The notes under the pieces are model-generated. The model ran no database searches, was not told the DNA's origin, and saw nothing but the letters and a program-made list of their open reading frames with translations. A program made the translations under genes and the position numbers. From the NCBI RefSeq assembly GCF_016905445.1, contig NZ_JAFEXF010000005.1:62001-126000 (forward strand): a stretch of 64,000 nucleotides of DNA, given 5' to 3'. Shown here piece after piece: positions 35,785-43,297 of this stretch; the stretch's first letter is position 1, and the number at the start of each line of letters is the position of its first letter. Source of the stretch: Streptomyces sp. G44. GTDB taxonomy: Bacteria > Actinomycetota > Actinomycetes > Streptomycetales > Streptomycetaceae.

Positions 35785-36729
35785 TCAGCCTTCCTCGTAC
35801 CAGCGGATGACGGCAGCACCTGCAGTCATCCCGGCGCCGACGGCAACGAAGGCCACCAGGTCTCCGTGACGCAGTGGCTTCTCCTGGTGGGTCAGGGCCA
35901 AGGTGAGCGGGATCGAGGCGGAGGCCGTGTTGCCGGTACGGCTGCCCAGAGCGGGCACCACGGTGTCGTCCAGCCCCACCTGCTCGGCCAGTTTATGCAC
36001 CAGGCTCGGGTTGGCCTGGTGGACGATGACCCGCTCCAGCTGCTCAATACGGACGCCTGCACGGGCCAGTGCTGTGTCGAGCACCTTCGGGCCCATCTCC
36101 AGAACGACCTCGCTCACTCCTCGGCCGTTCATTGAGAACAGGCCGTTGCCGGCTGGCGGCACGGTGGCGTAGTTGGCCTGGGACCCCTCGGCCCACAGTT
36201 CCATGCCGAGGATGCCGTACCCGTTGGGGACAGGCCCGAGAAGCACCGCGCCCGCCCCGTCGCCGAAGAGCGGCGCGGTGCGGCGATCGGACGGGTCGAC
36301 GTGACGAGTGAAGATGTCCGCCCCGATGACCAGTGGGTTTCGCGAGAGGCCAGCTAGTGTCAGCCCGTAGGCGTAGGCAAGTGCGTACACAAAACCGGAG
36401 CAGGCCCCGTTCACGTCCACGGCTGGCACACCGGTCAGAGCGAGCCGGTTCTGTACCAGGCAGGCGGTGGCCGGCACCGGCTGGTCGGGGGTGACCGTCG
36501 CCAGCACGATCAGATCGGGTCTGGTTGGCGTTTCCCGCAGGAGGCGGTGCGCGGCCTCGGTCGCGAGGTCCTGCGTTGTTTCTTGTGGTTGCGCATAGTG
36601 GCGGGAGCGGATACCGATGCGCTCTTCCATCCAGTCAGTGTCAGCTCCGGTGGCCTCGGCGACTGCGCTGTTTCCGACAGAGGGGCCGGGCAGATAGGAG
36701 GACAGTGCGATGATTCCGATCCTGGTCAC
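35785..36729 (-). CDS. 3-oxoacyl-ACP synthase III-like (KAS III)
   Basis: 314 residues from GTG 36729, overlapping the NTF2-like stop (GTGA). The full triad is present: C110 in VNGACSGFVYAL, H237 in VIVHQANPSL and N267 in SRTGNTASASIPL, with the LFGDGAGAVLL loop. KAS III enzymes start acyl chains by condensing acyl-CoA with malonyl-ACP. Some cluster members (CerJ type) instead move acyl groups onto sugars or other acceptors. No dedicated ACP is in the window. It suggests an acyl decoration of the peptide or of the rhamnose. Confidence 0.92.
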   Translation of the reverse strand: MTRIGIIALSSYLPGPSVGNSAVAEATGADTDWMEERIGIRSRHYAQPQETTQDLATEAAHRLLRETPTRPDLIVLATVTPDQPVPATACLVQNRLALTGVPAVDVNGACSGFVYALAYAYGLTLAGLSRNPLVIGADIFTRHVDPSDRRTAPLFGDGAGAVLLGPVPNGYGILGMELWAEGSQANYATVPPAGNGLFSMNGRGVSEVVLEMGPKVLDTALARAGVRIEQLERVIVHQANPSLVHKLAEQVGLDDTVVPALGSRTGNTASASIPLTLALTHQEKPLRHGDLVAFVAVGAGMTAGAAVIRWYEEG

Positions 36730-37184
36730 TGCCAATGTCCCAACTGTTCGTTCAGCGATGTGTGGTCTGTTTCCGACCACTCCTCGATGAGCAGCCCTTC
36801 TTCCAGGCGAGCGATGTTCACACCCCGGACGCTTACGCTCCGGATCTCTGGCACATGCCGGGCCAGGACCTGTAGGACGGGCGTCAGTAGGCGGGCGTCC
36901 TTGAGCTGTCCGGTCAGCTCCCAGCGGTAGGCGACGGTGTCCTGTCCGACCACCACATGGGTGGCGATCATGTGTGGATCGTCCAGCAGCGCTCGGAATG
37001 AGGAGACACCCTCGATGAACTCCTGGCGCCCGCTGAGCTTGAGCTCAGCACGTTCGTCCAGCAGTCGGTAGTTGGGGTGGATGAAACGGGGAACCGACTC
37101 GAATTGGCCAAGAGTCCACACGTGCTTGAGGAGCTCCGTGACGGTCTCTGCCGGTGAGTGGCTGCTGACCGCCACTGCTTTCAC
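36726..37184 (-). CDS. SnoaL/NTF2-like protein
   Basis: 152 residues from GTG 37184, overlapping the GNAT stop (GTGA). The pattern LLKHVWTLGQFESVPRFIHPNYRLLD, GRQEFIEGVSSFRALLDDPHMIATHVVVGQDTVAYRWELTG and EGLLIEEWSETDH is that of SnoaL-like cone-shaped folds. Members act as cyclases, isomerases, dehydratases or small-ligand binders. Being coupled on both sides (GNAT before, KAS III after), it probably acts with the acyl part of the pathway. The reaction is unknown. Confidence 0.8.
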   Translation of the reverse strand: MKAVAVSSHSPAETVTELLKHVWTLGQFESVPRFIHPNYRLLDERAELKLSGRQEFIEGVSSFRALLDDPHMIATHVVVGQDTVAYRWELTGQLKDARLLTPVLQVLARHVPEIRSVSVRGVNIARLEEGLLIEEWSETDHTSLNEQLGHWQ

Positions 37185-37756
37185 GCCGCGGCCTGCTTTT
37201 CCAGCGCCTCGGCCCCCATCCACTCGTGCCGGAGCATTCCCATCACGACCGCGTCGACCCGTCCGCCGGATGCGTGCGGCATGTGCTCGCGCGCTAGCCC
37301 TTCACGGGTGAAGCCCAGGCGGTCGCACATCGACAGCGATGGATGGTTAGTCACCGCCACGAATCCCGTGAGTCGGTAGACCTCAGGGTCTTTGAACAGT
37401 TCGTCCAAGGTGAGTGCCATGGCGGCGGTGCCTATCCAGCGCAGCCCCAAGCGGCCGAGGCCAGGCGCGTTGAGTGTGTCGCCACTCCATACGCCGGGAG
37501 TGCCAGCAGGGGCGTAGATCTGCGCGGACAGCGGCCCGTATCCGGGAAGCTCCACGATCCAGCCCTTGATCATCCCCTGGTCGATCAGGGCGAGTACCTG
37601 CTCGCGGGTCTGCTGGTCCGCCTCGGTGAACCCTGAATCGCTCATTTCCGCGATGCGCTCGTCGGACAGGAAGCTGTCTATCAGGGGTTGGTCCGCCAAA
37701 GTGGCCTTGCGGAGTACGAGTTCACTGGGCAGCAGGCGGCGTGCTTCTTGGGTCAT
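37181..37756 (-). CDS. GNAT-family acyltransferase (RimJ/RimL-like)
   Basis: 191 residues from ATG 37756, with AAGGGG 7 bases upstream (a TTG 6 bases earlier is also open). The fold shows LVLRKATLADQPLIDSFLSDERI at the N terminus, LGRLGLRWIGTAAMALTLDELF as the acyl-CoA loop region and VYRLTGFVAVTNHPSLSMCDRLGFTREGLAREHM, typical of RimJ/RimL. The family transfers acyl groups from CoA or ACP to amines. In goadvionin biosynthesis a GNAT joins a fatty acyl chain to a RiPP N terminus, a possible parallel. It is the first gene of the second coupled block. Confidence 0.88.
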   Translation of the reverse strand: MTQEARRLLPSELVLRKATLADQPLIDSFLSDERIAEMSDSGFTEADQQTREQVLALIDQGMIKGWIVELPGYGPLSAQIYAPAGTPGVWSGDTLNAPGLGRLGLRWIGTAAMALTLDELFKDPEVYRLTGFVAVTNHPSLSMCDRLGFTREGLAREHMPHASGGRVDAVVMGMLRHEWMGAEALEKQAAA

Positions 37757-37805
37757 GGTCAATCCCCTTACGAGGTGGACGCTTTACAAGGTGGCCGGTT
37801 ATGCG

Positions 37806-38402
37806 TTAGGAGGCGGTCGGTGGGGCGCTTGGTGTAGCTGCGGACAGTTGTGTGGCCAGCTCCTTCAGGACTGCTCCTGGAGGTGCGACGGCTCCCGGAG
37901 ATACCTGCCAGTTGGCAATGGAGTGGCCTGTGACAGGACCGACAACGCAGTGTCCGTCCTGTTGGAGCAGTCGCACGGCACGCTTGAACGGGCCGCCGTC
38001 GACCGCCCCAGTGGCGAGCGAAGGTGCATGGACTACCGGGGCCTTGGTGGAAACGACGATGCTCACCGGAAGGCTGTCGGAGATCCCGAACGCGCAACGA
38101 GATAGGAAGTCGAGGGTGGCCGGCCAGACGATCACGGCCTCGGCCCAGTCAGCCCATTCGACATGGTCAGGTCCGCTCTCTTCCGGCCAGATCGGAGGAA
38201 TGACCGGCCTACCCGACAGCACGCCCAAGGCGCGCGGTGAGACGAAATCACGGGCCGCGCTGGTGAGAGCGACCGCGACGTCCAGTCGGTAGTGATGCCG
38301 CAGCAGTGTCACGAATGTGGGCAGGTGGCTCACACCGATCGCACCGGTTCCAATCACCAGCACTCGCTGGATTCCGAGACTTTCGGGCAACTCGCCGGTC
38401 AT
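37806..38402 (-). CDS. HFCD-family flavin-dependent cysteine decarboxylase (TvaF/LanD-like)
   Basis: 198 residues, with ATG 38402 overlapping the HopA1 gene stop (ATGA). The Rossmann-like flavoprotein fold reads RVLVIGTGAIGVSHLPTFVTLL and VAVALTSAARDFVSPRAL. The catalytic His is at H80 (DHVEWADWAEAVIVWPAT), the equivalent of the EpiD His, and the PASANT motif appears as PATLDF. These enzymes oxidatively decarboxylate the C-terminal Cys of a precursor to an enethiol, which then closes the AviCys ring. The precursor at 40306 ends in Cys, as required. Confidence 0.92.
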   Translation of the reverse strand: MTGELPESLGIQRVLVIGTGAIGVSHLPTFVTLLRHHYRLDVAVALTSAARDFVSPRALGVLSGRPVIPPIWPEESGPDHVEWADWAEAVIVWPATLDFLSRCAFGISDSLPVSIVVSTKAPVVHAPSLATGAVDGGPFKRAVRLLQQDGHCVVGPVTGHSIANWQVSPGAVAPPGAVLKELATQLSAATPSAPPTAS

Positions 38403-39319
38403 GCCGCCGCCCCGGTGGCCCGCGTGAGCTCGGCCACCCGCTTCCACGACTCAGCCAACTGGCCCAGGACGGCCTCCAGTCCGTTTTCCCCCGAGGACGT
38501 CCAGGCATCGGCGAGTGCCTTGGACCAATGGTGGCCAACGCTCCCTGCCATCAGCCCTCCGGATTCCTGGTCGGGGGCAAGGGCCACTCCGACGCCCGGC
38601 GCCACAGCGAAGCTGAAGCCGGGCACAGAGTCCTTCGCGCCGCCGGCTGCCGGAACCACACAACCGACCACGCTATGCAGTTGCTCGGCGGCGCAGTAAA
38701 TGACGACGCCGTCGGGGCGGTCGAGCATTGCGTCGGAGCCACCGACCTTCGCCGCGAACCGCAGACCCGCGGTCTCCAGAGTGCGGACGATGCCGCACCA
38801 CATGTCGAACGCCTGGTTGGCAGGGGCATGCACATACACGCGTGCCTCTGCTTGCCCGGCCATCCCGGGAGGAGACCAGTAGAGCCATCTCGCTCCCACC
38901 GGCTCGGCCACGGCACTTGCCACACAGGTGGCAGTGGCACCATCTGCTGCCCTTCGGACCTGAGCCGAGTCGAGGATGACCTCGACACCATCGGCACAGG
39001 CCACGAGTGCCTGCCCGGTGCCGGGGTCCGCAGAAATCCAGGAGAACCCGGGGTGTTCGTGGGTAAGGTCGTCGAGTCTCTGCTCGGCCTCCCGCACCAT
39101 CGTGGCGAACCGGCGGCGGTCGGAGGAGAACGTACCGTCGTGCTGCTCCTGGGGAGCGTGAACGGCACAGTACAGCCGGTCGACCAGGTCGCCACGTTCC
39201 TCCGAGGACAGAGCCGACTCCCGGTGACCGAGCTGGCCTAGGTGCCCGTGGCGGTGCAGTACGTCAGTGACCAGTTCACGGAGGCGGCCGATCTCGGGCA
39301 TGTCACAGGATCGCTTCAT
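38399..39319 (-). CDS. HopA1/TvaD-like lyase-type protein
   Basis: 306 residues from ATG 39319, which overlaps the kinase stop (ATGA). The C-terminal two thirds match the HopA1 effector fold: ARVYVHAPANQAFDMWCGIVRTLETAGLRFAAKV (residues 160-192) and LDRPDGVVIYCAAEQ (199-213). HopA1-type proteins work with APH-type kinases in thioamitide and class V lanthipeptide pathways to dehydrate Ser/Thr, probably as the phospho-elimination partner. The N-terminal segment is helical. Position directly after the kinase and before the decarboxylase copies the known gene order. Confidence 0.88.
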   Translation of the reverse strand: MKRSCDMPEIGRLRELVTDVLHRHGHLGQLGHRESALSSEERGDLVDRLYCAVHAPQEQHDGTFSSDRRRFATMVREAEQRLDDLTHEHPGFSWISADPGTGQALVACADGVEVILDSAQVRRAADGATATCVASAVAEPVGARWLYWSPPGMAGQAEARVYVHAPANQAFDMWCGIVRTLETAGLRFAAKVGGSDAMLDRPDGVVIYCAAEQLHSVVGCVVPAAGGAKDSVPGFSFAVAPGVGVALAPDQESGGLMAGSVGHHWSKALADAWTSSGENGLEAVLGQLAESWKRVAELTRATGAAA

Positions 39320-40158
39320 CGGTCGATCGCCTCCCAACGCTCTGAGTCCTTGAGCAAGCCGCACCCGATGCTGTGGAGCACGGCGACGATCCGGTCCCGT
39401 CCGGTCATTGCGGCCCTCAGGAAAGCGCGGGCCAGCAGGCAGCAGCCGACGGAGGCGGCGAGCAGTTCCCGGTTGAGCTCACCGCCGCCCGCGCCGCGGT
39501 AGGCGGACAGGGCTGCTCTGACGTGTACAGCGGCCGTGTCCATCGCCGATCGCAGCTCGGCTTGGGCTTCTGCTCCGTGAGGAGCGCCCATCGGGACGAA
39601 TGCGTCGGTGATGAGCGACCCGCAGAGTGCGCCGAGGTCGGCCTCCGGGCGACCGAGCCCGGCGCACTCCCAGTCGATAAAGTACGGAACACCGTCAGGG
39701 GCAACCACGATGTTGTTGGTCCGTGCGTCTCCGTGGCACCACACCGTTCCTTTGGTGAGGAGGGTGTGAGTCACGCTGCCGAGGTGCCGCAGAACGGGAT
39801 CACGGTGCAGCGTCCCGAGCAGCCGGCGCTGTGTGGATGACAGACCGGACCACAACCGCAGCGGCAGAGGGCTCCAGGGAAGCGATTCGAGCCTGACCGG
39901 GTGGCGCCCAGGGGGGGTAGCGACGTGCAGGACCGCGAGCGCTCGCCCCACATGCTGGAGCTGCTCAAGCGTGGCACTTCCTCCGTGCAGGCGAGCGTCC
40001 AGCCGGGGGCCCGGCACCTTTGAAATCACGGGCCGCATGCCCTCGGCAGCTGATGCGACGGCTGGCGCCATCGCTACTCCGGGAGACACTTCCAAAGAGG
40101 CCGCCCACCGCACAATTTCGACTTCAGGCAGCCGATTTGCTTCATATTGGATAGGCAT
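39316..40158 (-). CDS. APH-family kinase of RiPP dehydration (TvaC/LxmK-like)
   Basis: 280 residues from ATG 40158 (a GTG at 40170 is also possible). The phosphotransferase signature is complete in the C lobe: TVWCHGDARTNNIVVA (H142-G-D144) and PYFIDWECAGLGRPEADLGAL (Asp162). The N lobe is short, with K47 in PVISKVPG, and has no glycine-rich loop. Such kinases phosphorylate Ser/Thr of the core as the first step of dehydration. It is the first enzyme gene after the precursor, separated by a strong hairpin that would lower its expression relative to the precursor. Confidence 0.9.
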   Translation of the reverse strand: MPIQYEANRLPEVEIVRWAASLEVSPGVAMAPAVASAAEGMRPVISKVPGPRLDARLHGGSATLEQLQHVGRALAVLHVATPPGRHPVRLESLPWSPLPLRLWSGLSSTQRRLLGTLHRDPVLRHLGSVTHTLLTKGTVWCHGDARTNNIVVAPDGVPYFIDWECAGLGRPEADLGALCGSLITDAFVPMGAPHGAEAQAELRSAMDTAAVHVRAALSAYRGAGGGELNRELLAASVGCCLLARAFLRAAMTGRDRIVAVLHSIGCGLLKDSERWEAIDR

Positions 40159-40247
40159 TTTAATGCGCACTCTTCCAAACGCGTAGTGCTAAATCCAGGC
40201 GTGTCCGGAAATTAAAGAAATGCCACTCAATCCGAAAGGCGACCGGC

Positions 40248-40292
40248 GGTGCCGATGTGTACCGAGCTGCGCATCCGGTACACATCGGCACC
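40248..40292 (-). terminator. 17-bp perfect hairpin between precursor and kinase genes
   Basis: GGTGCCGATGTGTACCG (40248-40264) pairs perfectly with 40276-40292 over an 11-base loop. It starts 14 bases after the precursor stop. There is no T run. In RiPP operons a stem at this place often acts as a partial terminator or RNA-stability element, giving more precursor than enzymes. Confidence 0.75.
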
Positions 40293-40305
40293 TAGACCAG
40301 CTAGA

Positions 40306-40455
40306 TCAGCAGTGGAGCATGGTCGTGTAGATGACCGAACCCTTAGCGGTCGGCATCTCAGTCGGGTCGATCTCCAGGTCGGCCAGACCGTCAACCTCGT
40401 CGGCCTCCAGAAGGTCGGCGAGAAGGTCCTCGACAGTCAGCTCCGCATTAGGCAT
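40306..40455 (-). CDS. RiPP precursor peptide (thioamitide-like, AviCys-type)
   Basis: 49 codons from ATG 40455 to TGA 40308-40306, with GAAAGGA 8 bases before the ATG. Residues 1-37 are an acidic leader (MPNAELTVEDLLADLLEADE, then LADLEIDPTEMP). The C terminus is TAKG followed by SVIYTTMLHC, the likely core. The Ser-Val start and His-Cys end match thioamitide cores as I know them. T44 and C49 would close a six-residue aminovinyl-methylcysteine ring (TTMLHC), S40 could become Dha and then a pyruvyl or lactyl cap, and Y43 is a possible glycosylation site. The cleavage site is inferred. Confidence 0.88.
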   Translation of the reverse strand: MPNAELTVEDLLADLLEADEVDGLADLEIDPTEMPTAKGSVIYTTMLHC

Positions 40456-40488
40456 GGAGGTAGTCCTTTCTGTCTACTTCACGAAACC

Positions 40489-40575
40489 CCCCCGCAGGCT
40501 CGCAAAGGATTTCGCGAGCCATTCGCAGGCGGGGGATGCGCCGACCATATAAGTAGAAAGTCATCGCGAGTGCAA
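40489..40575 (-). promoter_or_regulatory. promoter and 5' UTR hairpin of the RiPP operon
   Basis: On the minus strand TTGCAC (40575-40570) and TATATG (40551-40546) are 18 bases apart, a plausible sigma-HrdB promoter with transcription starting near 40540. The leader then forms a two-part stem: CCCCCGC with GCGGGGG (outer, 40489-40495 and 40529-40535) and GGCTCGC with GCGAGCC (inner, 40497-40503 and 40514-40520). The stem lies 33 bases before the precursor ATG and leaves the ribosome site free. Confidence 0.55.
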
Positions 40576-40887
40576 GCAAATTCCCGTTGAATGTGACGTG
40601 GATCACTGCGGAGTAATTTATTCCGAAACTGCCTGACGGGGAATTTGATAAAACAAGCCACACGGGGGGCAGTTTAAGCCTAAAGCCAATAGGGATCTGC
40701 GTTCGATATCAACTACCCAAGAAATAGATACAGTTTTCTGCGAGGTATTCGACTGCCCCGCCGACGGTTGTAGCGACTGGTTGTCGATGCCTACTTCCTG
40801 CGGGGCTGGCGTCTGCGGTGGTCTAACGCGCAGGCTCCCCCCTGCTGACTGCGGCTTCAAACAGTCGAACTTTGGGAGTCAACTGAT
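40576..40887. promoter_or_regulatory. upstream region of the RiPP operon
   Basis: No gene is credible. The segment 40580-40740 is clearly richer in A and T than the flanks. GTGACGTGGATCAC at 40593-40606 has GTGA/TCAC inverted arms with a 6-base spacer and could be an operator. No pathway regulator gene lies in the minus-strand run; the nearest is the MmyB-like gene at 44511. Confidence 0.45.
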
Positions 40888-41475
40888 ATGCGCTGGGTCA
40901 CTTATGAGTCGTCTCACACAGAAGGGCGGGCCCGGCGCGTAGGGCTCGTAAAGGGCCAGGAGGTCTACGCCCTGCCCAAACAGCCACCCTCCAGGAACTT
41001 CGCACAAATGGGGCCGCAGCGCTGGAGCGCGCAGGCCGGCTCGCTCTGCAGAGACCGGACGAGGTCGCAGAGCTCGCCCACGTCCGCCACCCTCTTTGTC
41101 GGCTGGAGCGCCCGGGACACCCAACTGCGCTAGATGCAACAGGGCATCGGCAGCCTGAAGGCGAAGGATGGCGCCACCACCCTGGGCCCCTGGATGGTGA
41201 CCGCGGACGAGTTCGATGTTGACAGCCCCATCAGCGCCTACGTGGGGGACGAGCTCAAGGGGGCGGTCAGCTCGCGGGGCGAAGGTGACTGGCGTTTCGA
41301 GGACGTCATCTCCTACATCACTCACGGCAGCACCATCGAGCGGGCGACGTGATCGAATCCGGCACCCTGCCGGGAGGGTGTCTTCTGGAGCAGATGGGCA
41401 CTCGCCAGTTCCGAGGGTGGCTGAAGCCAGGCGACACCGTCCGGCTGTCGAGCCCCAGCTCGGGGGCCTCGTCGT
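40888..41475 (+). pseudogene. decayed fumarylacetoacetate-hydrolase (FAH) family gene
   Basis: The N terminus MRWVTYES and RARRVGLVKGQEVYALP is the FAH N-terminal domain. After a TAG at 41131 the frame resumes with GIGSLKAKDGATTLGPWMVTADEF, an FAH signature, and DVISYITHGSTIE. From 41340 the frame changes to DVIESGTLPGGCLLEQMG and WLKPGDTVRL, the FAH C terminus. About 100 central residues with metal ligands are missing. The gene is dead. It points away from the RiPP operon. Confidence 0.8.
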
Positions 41476-41880
41476 CGTGGTCGGCCGGCCACTCGCCGGG
41501 AACCGCAATGACTGCAAGGCATGGGAGGAGTCAGGCGCCAAGGCCGCCGTTGGCAAGATCCTCACAATCGCCGATGGCGGCTACCCAGGCACCGGACTCG
41601 TCACTCCCACCGCCGCAAGCACGGCCAGACCAAGCCGCCGGCCTGGAAGGAAGACCACAACAAGACCCACAAGCAGGTCCGCGCCCGGGTCGAGCACGTC
41701 TTCGCCCGCATGAAGACCTGGAAGATCCTCCGCGACTGCCGCCTCAAAGGCGACGGCGTGCGCCACGCCATGCTCGGCATCTCCCGGCTGCACAACCTCG
41801 CCCTCGCCGAAGAGGACTGCGGGCCATACGGCGACCAAGCATGTCCGGACGCCCTAAAGATCATTTACGGGACATCCCTT
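41476..41880 (+). pseudogene. C-terminal fragment of an IS5-family (DDE_Tnp_4-like) transposase
   Basis: Frame 2 reads AGNRNDCKAWEESG and ILTIADGGYPGTGLVTP (an Asp of the DDE triad). Frame 1 then gives PAWKEDHNKTHKQVRARVEHVFARMKTWKILRDCRL (Glu region) and MLGISRLHNLALA. The N-terminal half is absent and a frameshift separates the pieces at about 41600. It directly replaces the end of the FAH gene. Confidence 0.8.
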
Positions 41881-42212
41881 AGCTGCCGCCGACACGGACG
41901 CCCATGAGCTGTCCGATTACCGCGTCGCGCAAATCCAGGAGAAGGATTCTTTGCGAGCCGCCCATCGTCGCGAGCGGGATGTCAGGAATCAAGCCTGCAT
42001 TTAATAGGCACAGTCTTCTGCTAAATGTTCCCCGCCCGAAGGTGCCGCAGCTGCCACCTGGATGATCGAGAGGAAATCCCCAGGTCACAGTGAGTGCGTG
42101 ACGAGCAGTCAACCGGTTCTCCGGGTGCCGACTGAGCGCAGGGAGGATGTTTTTGACGGCTTGTGGCTTTGAACACTCGTCAGAAACGCTTTTCTTAACG
42201 AGAATGCGTCTC
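41881..42212. other. intergenic region before the MBL-fold gene
   Basis: No gene is credible. The segment 41990-42030 is AT-rich and short frames on the minus strand lack start signals. The ATG at 42213 may be preceded by an alternative ATG at 42204. Confidence 0.4.
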
Positions 42213-43202
42213 ATGTTGCGTTCAAACGACCTCGTGCCCCTCCCTCAGGATCTGCAGTACATCGCTGACGGCGTATATCTGTGGGATACCCACGCCGAGA
42301 AGGGTCGGTGGGGGCAGGCCAACTGCGTGCTCCTGGTCAGCCAGGAAGAAGCAGCCCTGATCGACACGCCCTACGACGAAGCTATGACCCGAGCACTGCA
42401 GGACGCCGCCACGAGGGCCATGCCCTTGGGTACGCAGATCGACACCATCATCAACACCCACTCCAACGGTGACCATTGTTTCGGCAACGCCTTCTTCCCC
42501 GGTGCGCGGATCATCACCAGCCTCACGGCCTACGAGCACCTCTGCCACGAGCCGTCACCGGCTGAGTTGCACCAGCTGATAACGACCAGTGACCCTGCTA
42601 CGCCGATGGGTTGGTATGCCCGTGAGAAGTTCGGTCACTACAGCTACGCGGGCATCGACCTTGTGGCCCCGACCGACACCTTCCAGGGGAACCACGGCAT
42701 CACGGTCGGGGAGATGGATGTCCAGTTGATCGAGGTCGGCCCCGCGCACACGGCGGGCGACGTCATCGCCTGGATTCAGTCGCGAGACCTGGTGGTGGCC
42801 GGTGATGTGATCTTTAACGGGGACCACCCGGCGCACTGGTACGGCCCTCTCCGCCAGGTCGTCACAGCGGTCGACGCCGTACTCGAGTTGAGCCCTAGCG
42901 TGGTCATCCCTGGGCACGGCCATCCGATGACGGTGGCCGAGGTGTCGGCGTACCGCGACTACTTGACGGACCTGGAGTCTCTTATCCACGCCCACCATCA
43001 CAACGGTAGGAATGCCTACGATGCCGCCGCAGAGATCATCGACTCCGGGTTCTGCGCCCACCTCGGATCTGTAGAGCGCATCGCGATTGTGACGGCAGTG
43101 GAATACGCGTGCCTCGACCAGCAGGAGCGTCCCGGATCGGCAGCCCTGGCGGAACAGGCGGCGCGCATCGCGTGGGATCGCCGTGAGCTGGTTCCGGCCT
43201 GA
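42213..43202 (+). CDS. MBL-fold metallohydrolase
   Basis: 329 residues. The metal-binding loop reads NTHSNGDHCFGN (H83, D87, H88), where the usual second His of HxHxDH is an Asn. Further ligands are VGPAHTAGD, VVAGDVIFNG and VIPGHGHPMTV. The THxNxDHxxGN variant is common in actinobacterial MBL proteins of unknown substrate. A helical C-terminal extension follows. It is the first of four plus-strand genes beside the RiPP operon and may or may not belong to the pathway. Confidence 0.85.
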   Translation: MLRSNDLVPLPQDLQYIADGVYLWDTHAEKGRWGQANCVLLVSQEEAALIDTPYDEAMTRALQDAATRAMPLGTQIDTIINTHSNGDHCFGNAFFPGARIITSLTAYEHLCHEPSPAELHQLITTSDPATPMGWYAREKFGHYSYAGIDLVAPTDTFQGNHGITVGEMDVQLIEVGPAHTAGDVIAWIQSRDLVVAGDVIFNGDHPAHWYGPLRQVVTAVDAVLELSPSVVIPGHGHPMTVAEVSAYRDYLTDLESLIHAHHHNGRNAYDAAAEIIDSGFCAHLGSVERIAIVTAVEYACLDQQERPGSAALAEQAARIAWDRRELVPA

Positions 43203-43297
43203 CGGTTGCCGATCTCCGATATCCCTGGACACGTTAGCCTGCGCGACAGCACGGCATGACGTCCGGATCCGCATACCAGCACGAGAGGGGCAGGACT

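Noticed and set aside
28107..36729. Reading the KAS III, SDR and reductases as a small fatty-acid or polyketide cluster separate from the RiPP genes
   Set aside because: The genes are joined with the precursor run by short gaps and ATGA/GTGA overlaps, and there is no ACP or modular synthase.
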